A stretch of DNA of 64,000 bases from assembly GCA_021396245.1 (NCBI GenBank), contig WNYE01000036.1, forward strand, positions 124,001-188,000, written 5' to 3'. Source of the stretch: Sporothrix humicola (lineage: Eukaryota > Ascomycota > Sordariomycetes > Ophiostomatales > Ophiostomataceae). The translations under genes were made by a program, and so were the position numbers. Below are positions 26,601-38,586 of the stretch, piece by piece (the first letter of the stretch is position 1; every line of letters begins with the position of its first letter). The notes under the pieces are model-generated. The model was not told where the DNA came from and made no database searches. It saw nothing but the letters and a program-made list of their open reading frames with translations.

Positions 26601-28039
26601 GTCGAAGGAAAACAGACGAAAGAGCGAGGTCATCGACGATGAAAATGGCGAATATACGGATGAGAATAACCATGACAATGCCTGGCCGCAGCAGCCGCAT
26701 AAATTCTGTGCATTTGTACAAGCCTTTTTCATGGCAGAGGATTTGCCAAAACGGAGATCGTCTTGAGAATGCAAACGCTGTTAGTTCATTGGCTACTTTA
26801 TCCACATCCTGTCAAAACGGTTTACTTTTTGCCGCTTTGGTCATTTCCGTTTTTGTTTTCTCTTTCTTCCACAACATCGTATCTTCTACATATCTTACAT
26901 ACCTTGCGGATATTTGACCCTGAAATACAAACTTGCCTCTTTGCCCGGATTGTGTATTTCTCATTTATTTCTCGAATATATTTATTTATTTACTTCACTT
27001 TCGTGCCCATTTATCGTCACAAGGACAGGGTCGTGGCGGACGGCCGATGGCAGCACGGAGATGCACATTGCTTGGTGCTTGTCAGAGAGGATGGGTAAAG
27101 TCAGAGGATGCAGAAGGGACGATAGGCAGATGCAAGAGTAAATGTGCAAAATTGATTCAAAAAAGATGCAAAATAAACGCCCGACACTTTGAACACAGCG
27201 CTGTGGCGTCGGGGCTGCTGTCAGGGCCTGTTCCCTGTCAAAGAAAGAAGAAAATGCGATGCTATGTCCTTGCCAACGACTCTTGCCACACGTCCTGCAC
27301 ATCTCTGGGAATGAAGAATATCGCAGATGTGGTTTGAATGGTAATTATTTGGTCGGGTTGGCCGTTTCGTCAATTTGTATGTCAACCTGTCAAAGACGGT
27401 GGCAAACACTTTGCACAGTCGAGTCACTGTACCTGTACCCTGACTTTGCACTAAACGGTGACGTTGACAGCGCTGCCCGCTAAACGCTGCTCTCGTTCAC
27501 GCTGTCCGTACCAGCCCGCGCTGTCGCGAGTGACCGAAGGCTGCGTCTTGCTGCATCAGGATGTATTTTTCGGTAATTCAGTACTTTGACGTTTCTCCTT
27601 TTGATGTTTCTGACGTCTGAATTCTTGCAAGTCCTTCTGTTCTGGCGGCCCATCAAAAATGAACATCAAAACCCAGTATGCCCAGAACTGACGACGCAAA
27701 TGACAAGTAAAAGACACGAAAAGACCACTAAAGACACCGAGAGGCCTAGAATACCTCCATAGCACAGCCAGCGAAATAGCCCGCTAGGCCTGCCCGGGCC
27801 CCAGTCTCTGACCTCCCAAGCTGAACGATGGGCGTTCTCTCGGCTGTTCTCCACGGGGCGTTCGACACAGCGCAAACCCACAAGCCTAAAAACCCACAGG
27901 CTTTGGCGCCCCCAGTACCACAGAACAGCACACCCCCAGCGCTGGATGCCCGCCGAAAACCCATCCCTCACTAATTCCTCCACTCCCTCACCATAAAAAC
28001 TGCACACCCCCCAACTTCACCCCCTGTTGTCCGCCCATG

Positions 28040-28790
28040 ACTCTTGTTCACCCCCACCTTTCAGCACCCATTTTCTTTTCTTTCCTTTTCTTACTCACTT
28101 TTTCTTTTCGACTCTGCTGGCATCCCGCCCCAGGCCCTGTCCACACCTCTTACCCACACACACTGCCAGATATTACACGCCCCCCCTTTCCACCCTCAAC
28201 TGGCTTGCAAAACGGTCTTGTCGAAAGTGCACCACCAGCTGCCCTGTGCATTTTGGCCCCAAAAGCTTCTGAACATAGTTTACTCCCCCCCAGACACACA
28301 CGCCCTCTGTGCTCGCTCACTCCTTCTGTTTGGATCTGAAATCGAGCAAAAGTCCATCTCACTTGGTCGTTCCTTCCCCATAAAAACCTTAATAACACCT
28401 GCCCCCCTCCTGCTCACCATCATCCTCAGTCGTTCCTTCCTCTTATATTTCCTCTCTCCTCCTTCCCGCTACCATACCCACCACACACCTCTTTCTTTCT
28501 TTATATTGTTTATATCCCTCCCACCTCCCACCTTCTTTTATTTTCTCCTCTCTCCTTTCAATATCAACATCAACATCAACCTTTCTCTTCGACCACAACA
28601 ACACAACGTCAACACCCCGTTGTATCTCTACATTATTCTTAAACGGTCAGCAACACCATCATAAATATCAACACTCAACGGCATAACGGTCTTGAATATC
28701 TTTTCACGTCGTCACCACCGCCTTGCGACTTACGCTGCACTTTTTCTCTTCTTCGCTCCCCTCTCCTTCACACAACACACAACCGCCACC
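28040..28790 (+). promoter_or_regulatory. Promoter and ATG-free pyrimidine-rich leader of the Myb gene
   Basis: The 751 bases directly before the Myb start codon contain no ATG in any + strand frame. They are dominated by C/T tracts with CAACA/CATCAAC stretches near the 3' end, which is typical of fungal core promoters and 5' leaders. AT-rich TATATT-like elements occur at about 28,443 and 28,501-28,515. AAACGG occurs at about 28,210 and 28,640. I infer a long 5' untranslated leader, or promoter plus leader, but the transcription start cannot be read from the sequence. Confidence 0.6.
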
Positions 28791-29979
28791 ATGTCGAGAT
28801 CCACAAGAGGTGCCCCCGAGACGATAAAGGGCTCGTGGTCGGAGACCGAAGACAACCAACTGCGCGACCTGTACGGCAAATACGGCCAGAACTGGGCACA
28901 ACTTGCCCTCGAGCTCGGCAGCCGCAACGCCAAGCAGTGCCGTGAACGCTGGGTCCAGAACCTGGCACCATGCCTCGAGCGTGGCCCCATCACCGAGGAG
29001 GAGGGTGCTTTCATCCAGAGCCTCGTCTCCCAGATTGGCCAGAAGTGGGCTGAGATCTCCCGCCGCCTCGTCGAGGCCGGCGTCAGCAACCGCAGCGACA
29101 ACGCCATCAAGAACTGGTTCAACGGCAACAAGAACCGTCAGGTACGTTCTTGCGTAGACAACAAAAAATATGTGATGGCCTCCTGAATACTAACAAAAAC
29201 AGAGACGCCAGGCTGCTCGCCAGAACAGACAGGCATCCATGTCTCTTCGCGGACGCACTGGCCCGCCGGCACCGCTCAACCTGGACCGCCAGCACCAGCT
29301 GCCTCTGCCTCGCTCGAGCCAGGCTTCGCCCACGACGCCCGTCCACGGCGAGTACCACGGATATCCCGCTCACCACCACCACCACCAGAGCCACCACTAC
29401 CAGCATCAGCATCAGCCCGCTCCCGCACACGCCAGCCCGTACTCTTACGATCGCCGGCCATCGTCGAGCCACCAGCTTCCTCGCATTCACCATGCCGTCT
29501 CCCACGAGCAGCAACAGCAGCAGCAGCAGCAGTACTCTGCTCCCCACCATCACCAGCAGCCGTACCAGCACTACTCGCAACAGCCTCGCTACAACGACCG
29601 CCGCCCGTCTGTGAACACCACAATGGGCTCGCCCGAGCACCACTACGTTCCGTCGCTCGTCTCGGACACCGGCTCGCCCCCGTCCGCCCGCGAGTCGCCC
29701 ATGCACATGCCTGCCTCGCCCAACACTGCCGTGCCGCCTATGAACATTATCCTGCCGCCTCTGCCTCCCATTGGCGACAAGGAGACCGCTGCCCACAGCC
29801 TCCAGGATCTCCGCTACCGCCGTGCCTCTTCCTCCATGGCCCGCTCTTGGAGCAACCGTTCGGACGAGCAGCCCAACTACCAGTCTCTGCCTCCGCCCGC
29901 TCCCGTTGCCGTCCGCCCCTGCAGCAGCGACCGCGCACCGGCGTCGCGTCCCATGGCTCTTAACAACCTCCTCAACTAA
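28791..29979 (+). CDS. Myb-like (FlbD/RCA-1-type) DNA-binding transcription factor
   Basis: Two exons, 28,791-29,141 and 29,203-29,979, encode 375 residues. The 61-nt phase-0 intron has donor GTACGT, branch TACTAAC and acceptor ACAG. The start ATG has a near-ideal GCCACC context; an upstream in-frame TTG is not needed. Two Myb repeats occupy about residues 13-60 and 65-115. W16, W35 and W54 mark repeat 1 at 18-residue spacing. In repeat 2 the first Trp is replaced (I67), W86 is kept, and the last is W109 in NWFNG. RNAKQCRERW and RSDNAIKNW match recognition helices of the FlbD/RCA-1 family, which controls conidiation and secondary metabolism in Aspergillus and Neurospora. The rest is low complexity: His-rich and Gln-rich segments (about residues 170-260) and Ser/Pro-rich sequence. 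Repeat 2 carries about five extra residues before RSDN, so orthology to FlbD is uncertain. It is expected to act in the nucleus. Confidence 0.9.
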
Positions 29980-31510
29980 GAGTTTGTTGACTTTGCATTT
30001 TTATTTTTACCATCTTCTGCCATTGTCGTTTTTATACCTTTTTTCACCATCTTCCTTCTCTTCTTGTACACTTTTACACCTTTATACCTTTATTTTTTTG
30101 GATTGCGTTTTTTCATGTCTCTTTTTGGATTTGTCTGTTTTCTGGGAGACCTCTTTTTTATACCCGTGGACAAGGGGTTTGTTCACTATACACTTTCTCA
30201 TTATTTACTACCATAAACGGTGGGGGGTCTTTTCTTGGGATGATGGGATATGATCCTGGTGGGAGAACCAAAAATCATGAGGGATATATACTCATATAAA
30301 TGGTGGGGGAAACGGGTTTACTTTTTTTTGGGCGTGCAGACAGCACAGCACACAGCGTTTGCATAACCTGGGGTGGCAGAGGAACACAACCACCACAGCA
30401 GGGGCGTTTTTATCATTTACGCGAAGGAAAGCAAGTATCATAGATACCAAACATCTTTTCGCCAAATACAATTCTATGGGATTTACAAATACTTTTGAGC
30501 ATACTACTACTGCCTTTTGTGAATTTGAATGTGGACTTGGTAAATGTGAGTTGAACAAAGAACATCTTACGATACAGCCTGATGTGTTGAATTGCACTTG
30601 GAGTGAGTAACGTAATGTTTCAAGAAGTTATCAGATCGCGAGTTAAACGTTCGTGCGGAGTGCTACGATTTATTAGCCATTGTGCCTCTGCGACGTGCGT
30701 GAAAAATATTGACGTATTTGTGCAGACTATGGTAGGCAGGAGATGATGATGGCCAGCGACGATGAACTCATCATGGGTGTTCTTGCAGTTGCTGTGGATG
30801 CTGTGTCTTGCTCGCCCATCTAAAGGTTCAACAGTCGTTCGTCGGATTTGTCTCTTGTCTTGCTCTTCTCCATGCTCGACAGGTCCGCCTTCCCTTTCTG
30901 TTAATGAAGGATCAAAAAGAAAATAAAGACGTAGAATCAATCTCGATCACTCATCCCTTCCCGCAGAGCCGTTCCCCGTTGATGGGCGATCGTATTTGGG
31001 AGTGAGTTGTGTACTCTCCTTCGTTGCTGTGCCTGTCTGCTCGTCTTGTCTTTTTGGGGGGGCTTCCAACATTTCTTTTTCACACCTGTTCACGCCTTAC
31101 ATCTCTGTTTATTTTGTCCTTTCTTTTGCTGCTTTTGTCTTTGCTTTCTTTTTTATTTATTTATCAAAGTGAATACCTGCTCAGCTGAATGCGTATTTTC
31201 TCCAATGCCGATCCTATGGCTTGGCCCATTTTCGTTTCGTTTCTTTTTTTCTGTGCTTTTTGGGTGTCTGTTCGTACTTTTGAGATCCTCTTCTTTTTTG
31301 TTGTCCTTTTCTCCTTTTGTCTCTGCAATTCCCGCTGTCGGTTAGAGGGAGGAGAGACACTGCACATCGGCTACACCAATACCCTGTAGACACACACACA
31401 AAAGAAAGTAAAGGCAAGACATTTGCACAAGTCGACTGGTCATAGACTGGAGGAACGCTGCGGATCACTTCGTCCAAGTGGAAAAGTGTGGTGCCCCCCC
31501 CCAATCTGAG

Positions 31511-31546
31511 TCTGGCGCATCTGGCGCATCTGGTGCATCTGGCGCA
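31511..31546. repeat. 9-bp tandem repeat, four copies
   Basis: Four copies of TCTGGCGCA. The third has one C-to-T change. Confidence 0.9.
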
Positions 31547-34500
31547 TTCCTTTCTCTGCGCATCCCGATCCACAGATGATGGTTCAATGATGGCAAATCC
31601 TCTGGTCTTTTGTTCGTTTTGAGCTGCCTACTTTTCGTGGCTGTTTTTTACTTTCTTTTGTTTTCGTTGAACCTTTACACATTTCCACATTTTCACCTTT
31701 CTAGAGATGCATACCCCTGTCTAGCATTTTGTCTTTTTCCCAAGTTTTATTGTCCGTTTTATCGATCTCTTGTTTCTCATCTATTCCTTCGCCATTGCCT
31801 TTGCCTCTGCCTCTGCTCTTTCTGTCTTTTGTTCTGAGCACGCTCTTGGGCTATTTTTGTGATCGTATTTTTTGTGTATTTTTGGTGCACTGGCGCCGTT
31901 TTCCCGTGGTCCCGACAGCGGCGTTTCTCCATATCGAGTTAGGCGCGCAAAATAAAATCTCCCCTCCTTCCACCCCAAGCCTCTCCCGTGCAAGCCAATT
32001 CGCCCGTTCGCCAATAGGCTGATAGGCCAGAAGGTGCCAACCCCAGCCCATTGGGATTTCCTGGGATTTTGGTGCTGTTTGTGTGCAGGTATTTTTGGGG
32101 GATCAATTTTAATACGCTAGCCCTGCTGTTAGCGGGAGATGCTCGTCCCGATGGCAAGGATATTCCGCTGGGTGGGGTCCCCTATCTTTCTTTCCTTCCG
32201 TCTTGAGCGAGAGCCGTTCTTGGTGTCTTTAGTGTTGTTTATGAGTGCACGCCCCTATTCTAATTCAGTACATAGTTAGTACTAATTGCAGTGTCGCTGT
32301 AAACAAAACCCATTAAATGCCCGAATGCCAACTGTGTTCTTAAGGCAGTCAACGGTGCAGCCACAAATGTCTATTTACAAAACAGTAAAACAGCTGGACA
32401 GCCCCTATTTTCGATACTTCGGTTTGGTCGCCAAAATGGATCGTTTCAGTCATTTCAACTTTATCGACGTCGTATTCCACCAAACATCATTGCGTGGACT
32501 TTTGCTCGGACAACTCTTGGCCATTTTGACCTCGACTGTGCAAAAAAGTATCGAATTTCGCACTTTTTGCATCTTTTTTCTGCATGTCCTTCTTCCTTCT
32601 TGTGCATTTCGCATGGTCCCCTCGTTGCGTCCCAAGGTTGCGTTACCCCCGTCCATCTTTCTGTGCTTGTGGCCAACAAGACACCCCTGTCACACGCCCG
32701 CTAGACAAGGATCATTTTGAACGGCCGTCCTTTTTGCTTTGCTCCACACTGTTCGCCGACCTCGCGAACGGGACTCCAAAAGGGAAGACGCTGAATGAAG
32801 AGCAGGGGTCAGAGAAGGGATGCACAGACCACAGAGTGCCAGAAGGCGTCAAAAGGCTCTGCTGAAAGAGGACTGGAGGACTCTTGGAGAGTGAGAGGAT
32901 CTGTGAGTGAGCTGAAGGGGGAGTGGGGTCTTGCTCCCAGGGTTCAGGACAAGGATAGCCTTGAAGAGTTTCTCGGCGTGCGGCTGTCTGCAGGTGCGAT
33001 CTGACTTGATTTGAGTTGGCTCGTTGGCCCGTTTCACGCCCTCCCCGTTTTTATTTTTGCGTTCTTTGGGAACCAGTCAAAGTGCGAGGAGAAAGCGGAC
33101 GAAACAACGCAACAACTGCTTATGCAGCAATCGGGGTTGACAACACATTGCATCATCACGATGTTTCCATTCGACTTGAGTGTGTGTGTTTCAAGGTTTT
33201 TTACTCTCGTTTTCTTTTTCACAATCTCTTTACTCCCTCACGCCTACATCGTACAGAGTATATCTCGAAACAGGCAAACGACAAAACGGCGTCGCACCGC
33301 AGACCCCGGGGGGCGGGCCATCCATCTCGCTGGGACTTTTTTTCTTAACTCAGAAGATGTCCTGGGGAGAATCCTTTGCGAGGCGGTGTGTTACAGGTAT
33401 CTCACTTTTTGCACGTTGTGATCGCTGTGATCTCGCTCATATTTTCCCGGTTTGTATATGCAAGGCGGGAATCTCACAATGCCGTGGACAAAAAGTGATG
33501 CATCATTAGAGTACACAGAGGAAAAGGGAAAAGGAAAGAAATGGGTTGGAGGAAATATGAGCAATGGCCAACAGACTGCCCAGCACACTCCCGTCCCGGC
33601 GCACTTTTTTCCCTTTCTCGGCGCACCGCAGCGTCACACAAGTTTCTCCCGACTTGCTTTTTTGTGACGTCGCACAAATGGTCCGTCCATATGGCTGCAT
33701 GTCTGTACTACGTATCACTGCATTGCCGGAAGCACAAACTATCTCGCTATTTTCCCTGCCTCCCTGCCCATATTTCATGTCTCCCTTGTCATTGTTTGCA
33801 AGGTGTCTTGGGCGCCAGGCGTATTCCCATCTTGCATGGTCCACGATGCTCCGCGGCCTCTGTTTTGTGGCCTGTACTCGTGATTTCTACCCGGACCTGT
33901 TTCTTGAGCACTCGGCTGTACTTGTCTGTCGTTGCGTTTCCAGAATGATTTCAACGTTTATTTTCGTGGCAAGAGGTACAGGCACGAGCGACGAAAATCT
34001 AACCGTCCGGCTGGCTGTTGATACTACTGTTGGTCGGGCAGGTGGTGTTGCTGTTGTTGGCGGAATTCTCCGTCGTTCATAATGACCATGATTGAGCTCC
34101 GTATCAATGCAAGTCCACATTGCTCCGAAGGGTTTATTTTATATGGATGGTACGAAATATACAATATCATATGTATTTCCAACATGCCGCAAGGATGCAC
34201 AGCACTCAATCCGGCACAGCTCATCTGCAGGCCCGTTATCAAGCATTGTCCTTCCACCCGGTCTTCACGGTACCCATTTATGCTTCATTCTCGTACCCGG
34301 AGCCAATACTCTGCCCGGTTATCTGGCATTCGGCCTTTTTTTCTCTCTCAATGTCTCGACATTGTCTCGCTCCATTGTGTCCGTGCAATTGTCTTTCATT
34401 ATTCGATAACGCTTTCACTCCATACAGCAGCCATCAAACGGAGCAGGGCAGAAATGAGGCAAAAAATACCGAACCCCCTTATATATCGCCTCTTGTTTCT

Positions 34501-35540
34501 CTCAATTTTGTCTTTGATCCCAATTCCCCATACCACGTCCACGGTACCCGGCTATGGTCCTGTTGCAATATTGGTACGTGGGACAGAGAGATTGAGAGAC
34601 AGAAAAAAAAAACCGTGCTTTTGTGTCACCAACGGGAATGAAGTCACACATCGGGCACACTCTTGCGAGGTCCACGAGCACAAAGACTGAGAAAAAAACA
34701 AGACATTTGCGAGGTTGCCCAATACGCCAACATGGGGGACCACAAGGTCTATGAAAGCAGTATCATTGGGGGGAGCATTGTGACCGTTTATTGTAACTGT
34801 GTGCCAGAAAAAAGCGCCGGCCATGTTTATGCCTGTCCATAAAGTTTAGGTGCAACCCAGACACAAAACGGCAAAACGGTCGCCTTGTGTCACGGTTGAA
34901 CAAGAACAAAAGTACCTGTAGCAGTAGCACCTGTACGAGGTATTGCAACTGTAAATTTTTGTGATATCGTGCACAGAGCACAGAATTTACAGAATGCATG
35001 GTGGGCCGTCAAGTCCCATGGGGCAATCGGAGGACAAAACACGACCGCCAGCAGGCAACACCCGAGATCGAGAATACGACAGTACACAGTAATACATACT
35101 CGCAGTGCAGAAAAATCAATGCCGAAATGGCGGGGACGAATAGGGAGGCTTCTAGATTGCGTTGTGTGATGAGCAAGTCGACAATGTCGATTATCGCTTT
35201 CCTTGATGTCGATTACCGTTCGCGCTCACCGTGTCAATCATCTTTTGACTTTTTTTTTACGACGCGGACAGAGACTCCGACAGTCTCATCCCAGCACAGC
35301 CATTTAGGCAATACTTGGACAAGTGGAAGTAATTGCAAAGTGGCTATGATCTTATCACTTGTCGAAAAAGATGCCTCGGCGGAAATAGACCTACGCAGGA
35401 AGAATAAATGGAAGAAAGAAGAACAAAACGGTTCCAAGATGACCTGACGTGATCTGCCCCGGGGCTTTGAGAGTTTTGGGGAGGTGATTCTCGTATGGAA
35501 CACAAAAGGAACAGCAAGAACGCACCCAAGTGAACGAAAA

Positions 35541-35580
35541 CGAACAAAAACGAACAAAAACGAACAAAAACGAACAAAAA
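35541..35580. repeat. 10-bp tandem repeat, four copies
   Basis: Four perfect copies of CGAACAAAAA, preceded by a partial copy. Confidence 0.95.
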
Positions 35581-37516
35581 ACCGACGGTCAGGAAAAGAA
35601 GCGCCGAGCAAGGCCAGCTGAGGACAGGGAACTGGGGTTCTTGGGAATGGGCAGATGGAGTAAAAAGAGCAAAGATGAGAGGCCTTTGTGACGATCACAA
35701 GAACAGACCCCCCCAAGGCCGCCTCTCTGAGCCTCTGCATCCCCTCAAAAAAATCAAACGGCGGATCGACATGATAGTGGGCCGCAAAACAGTAAAGTAT
35801 GACGGGCGTTCAGATGGGCTCGATGGGCCGGATGAGCACAGAAAAAGAACGAAGGAAGGAGAGAAGGATATGAGAATACGATTCACATACCCGTTGAGAT
35901 TCGGAGATCGTCAAGGAAGGTCGCCTCAGGCCTCCTCTTGGGTCTTCTGGGTCTTCCGGGTCCCGCAAACAACGATAGACACAAAAGTATTTGGAAAACA
36001 AAGGCCGATCGGGCCTTGGTGATCGGCAGCCCCTTTTGATGGGTTGGTCTCAGTCAGCATTTCCCGGCGAATCTGAGAATCTGGGTACGGCGAATTTGGA
36101 GAATTTACAGCGCTTGGTGGCATAGCAGCCCTGAACAAGCGCCTTTTGGGGCGAGACGATTCCCCACAAACCCGGTAAAACGCAACACCGTTTGCACTAC
36201 TGCACGGCAAAAACCACAACTGTTTTACCTGAATCTATGCTTTAGTTATATTACTGTTTAAACGCTGACGTCCCTGGCGAGGTACTTTTGTTGACTACCC
36301 CCTTTTTCTGCCATCTCTGTTCTCTGCCTGTCCTGATAAACGAGATAACTAGACCCGCGATCGCAAGAGACAAGAATTCAGAGCATAGTTGAAAAAAGGG
36401 ACGGAGCCGTCTCCGAAAAGCAGTGAAAGGCGGCAGATGGTGTGATCCATTGAATTGCGATTAGACGGCCGTGAAATCGACGGATGCATCACTACGGAGT
36501 ATATCCAGCAGTCGCCCAGGATACCTTTCTCACGATGTCCCGACAGTTGTTCGATGCATGTTTGAGCAGCAGTCTCACTTCTTATTCCCATCCTCTCCTC
36601 AGTCCTAGTCTCACAGATGTTGGGGGGGATCTCATAAAGGTTCACTTGCAGGTAGAGATCTGAATTTCGTGCTCGTATGGGCACTCGACGATGCTCGCTT
36701 CAACTGCTGAGTTTGCGAGTGGTGCAGATGTAGAAAAAAAAGTGATGCATCGCTAACTGCTTCTGCCCCTTGCCCCTTTATGGTGCATCGTCCACCGTAA
36801 GCCTGATACTGGCTTCTCTTCTCCAGCCCCCAAAGTGAGTGAGGCTTAAATATTTACACGGTAATACATCTTATTTCAACAACTCGGGACGAGAGTAGCA
36901 TATTACCTTGTAGCCTTTGGCCCTCTATTCTTGTCGAAGGAGAATTTTCGAAAATTAAAAGGACGTTCCCGAGACATTGTAATGACAGGCATAAGTACAG
37001 CTTACAGGACACTTGTTTCTTGCTTGTTATGCACGATGCAACCGAGGCGTGGTTGGGGGCCAAAACTGCCACCGTGAGCACAGAGGAGGTCTCATGAAAT
37101 GAGGCTGGTCGGCGTTTGTGGTGATCTGTTGTTGTTGGGGCTTTGGTATTTGTGCCTCCGTTTCTCCGTCTTGGATGCCAATATTCTGTATCTTCTTCAA
37201 GCATCACCACACACATATCAACGGGCGTCGGACAAAAGAGATAGAGGCGCACAAACAAGACCAGAAAGACCAACAAGACAATTGCACGACATGCCAGTCG
37301 GTCAGTTGGTTTCAAGGGTTCGGAGAGACACTGAAAGAATCCGGGGCCGATCTTTTTTGGTATCTTACTTACTGTGTATACAAAACCGGCACAGAATGTG
37401 CCCCAGACGCAAGCTCTTTGTGGCTCAGAAGGCGGCGGTACTCATTGTACAATGTGTATTGTTATTCGTAGGTTTACGTGGGGAGAGGGGAGTGTGACGA
37501 TGTCAAGTCTGTTAGT

Positions 37517-37544
37517 ATTGTGGATTGTGGATTGTGGATTGTGG
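37517..37544. repeat. 7-bp tandem repeat, four copies
   Basis: Four perfect copies of ATTGTGG followed by AT. Confidence 0.95.
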
Positions 37545-37872
37545 ATATCCGACCGTTTCCAAATATTTTGTGCTTCCCCATACGGGGGAGTACACTGAGC
37601 ACACTGAGTGCACGCCGAAAACCTGTCGAGCCACAGCATGTAAATCAGTCAGTACTTTGGGTGAATGAGGCCGAGAGACAACCCAAAGATCCGGGTCCGA
37701 AAAAGGAAAAGAAAACAGAAAGAAAAAGAAAGTACAGAGAGGAGACAGACGAGACAATGGCAGGAAAAGAAAACGAGAGACTGATGTACAAGAGGGAGCC
37801 GCTGCCGTTCTCAATACTGAGACTCCTCTTCTTCGGCGTTGGAGTTTAAAGACGATGATACCAAAATGGCAT

Positions 37873-37874
<2 letters not shown>

Positions 37875-37914
<40 letters not shown>
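37875..37914. repeat. T40 homopolymer left of an assembly gap
   Basis: Forty consecutive T, followed by about 90 bases that are nearly all A up to the gap. The A-rich part is probably an assembly artefact. Confidence 0.9.
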
Positions 37915-37918
<4 letters not shown>

Positions 37919-38011
37919 TAAAAAAAAAAAAAAAACCAAAAAAAAAAAAAAAACAACAAAAAAAAAAAGAAAAAAAAAAACAAATCCAAAAAAAAACAAA
38001 GAAAAAAAAAA

Positions 38012-38021
38012 NNNNNNNNNN
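38012..38021. other. Assembly gap (10 N)
   Basis: Ten N inside homopolymer-rich sequence, with T40 on the left and T44 on the right (38,117-38,160). True size is unknown. Confidence 0.98.
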
Positions 38022-38113
38022 ACCTGGGTGCTCACCCCGTTTCCCCAAATTTTTTTTCAAATTTTTTAACACACCCACCGGCAAATCATTTTTTTTTTTA
38101 TTTTTATTTTAAA

Positions 38114-38116
<3 letters not shown>

Positions 38117-38160
<44 letters not shown>
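38117..38160. repeat. T44 homopolymer right of an assembly gap
   Basis: Forty-four consecutive T. Together with the T40 run it brackets the second gap. Confidence 0.9.
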
Positions 38161-38161
<1 letters not shown>

Positions 38162-38586
38162 ATAAAGGGGCGAAAACACAGACGCCGAAAACACGCACAT
38201 CACAACATCGACATCTAGAACCAAACAGTCCTTTCGACAATCATCAGCAGTAAAATAAATGAATTGTATTTTTGAAGTACTTGCTGCTGCAGGAAACAGG
38301 GCACATAATTTTGATATGCTTCTAAACATGCCAGGGCCCTCACTAATTCGACGTGGCAGCATCGTTCAAGTTAAGTTTGTCCTTGGTGCAACCCAATGCT
38401 AGCCACCTTACAAGCAGAAATCTCTACAGCTTCACTACAGCGGGCACCGCCGTATAATATTTTATTCAGGGGCCGCTCTGGCCTGATACGAGCCAGCAGC
38501 CGTCAAAAGTATAATATGCTTTGGAAGGTAAGGCAATATTTGTGCGGGCGAGTTGTGCCTGCTCGTATCGTACGTGATGTTCCGAG

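Larger units (their letters stand above)
1755..28039. other. 26-kb gene desert
   Basis: No protein gene can be supported in this stretch. The sequence is of medium GC and rich in pyrimidine/purine tracts. The longest open frames (up to about 240 codons, for example around 10.9-11.7 kb) show random-looking composition, no third-position GC preference and no family resemblance. Contents worth recording are dispersed TACTCCGTA 9-mers (near 2,891, 3,109, 16,169, 17,703, 18,285 and 20,105), abundant AAACGG hexamers, a T24 tract at 12,986-13,009, short tandem repeats, an assembly gap at 20,495-20,504, and a codon-like island at 20,115-20,235. I see no LTRs, terminal inverted repeats or transposase fragments. 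Confidence 0.6.
29980..38586. other. 8.6-kb non-coding stretch between the Myb gene and the coiled-coil gene
   Basis: The first few hundred bases are T-rich and probably hold the Myb 3' UTR. Beyond that I see no supportable gene. It holds several short tandem repeats (31,511-31,546; 35,541-35,580; 37,517-37,544), one TACGGAGTA at 36,493, and a gap at 38,012-38,021 inside A/T homopolymers. The right end contains the 3' UTR of the minus-strand gene that stops at 38,587. Confidence 0.6.

Noticed and set aside
29119..29796. 225-codon minus-strand frame over the Myb gene
   Set aside because: It is a shadow of the His/Gln-rich coding sequence; the long Leu/Val runs come from CAG/CAC repeats read in reverse.
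32795..33004. 69-codon frame starting at ATG near 32.8 kb
   Set aside because: Composition is charged and somewhat protein-like, but it has no codon bias, no homology I recognise and no promoter or splice context.
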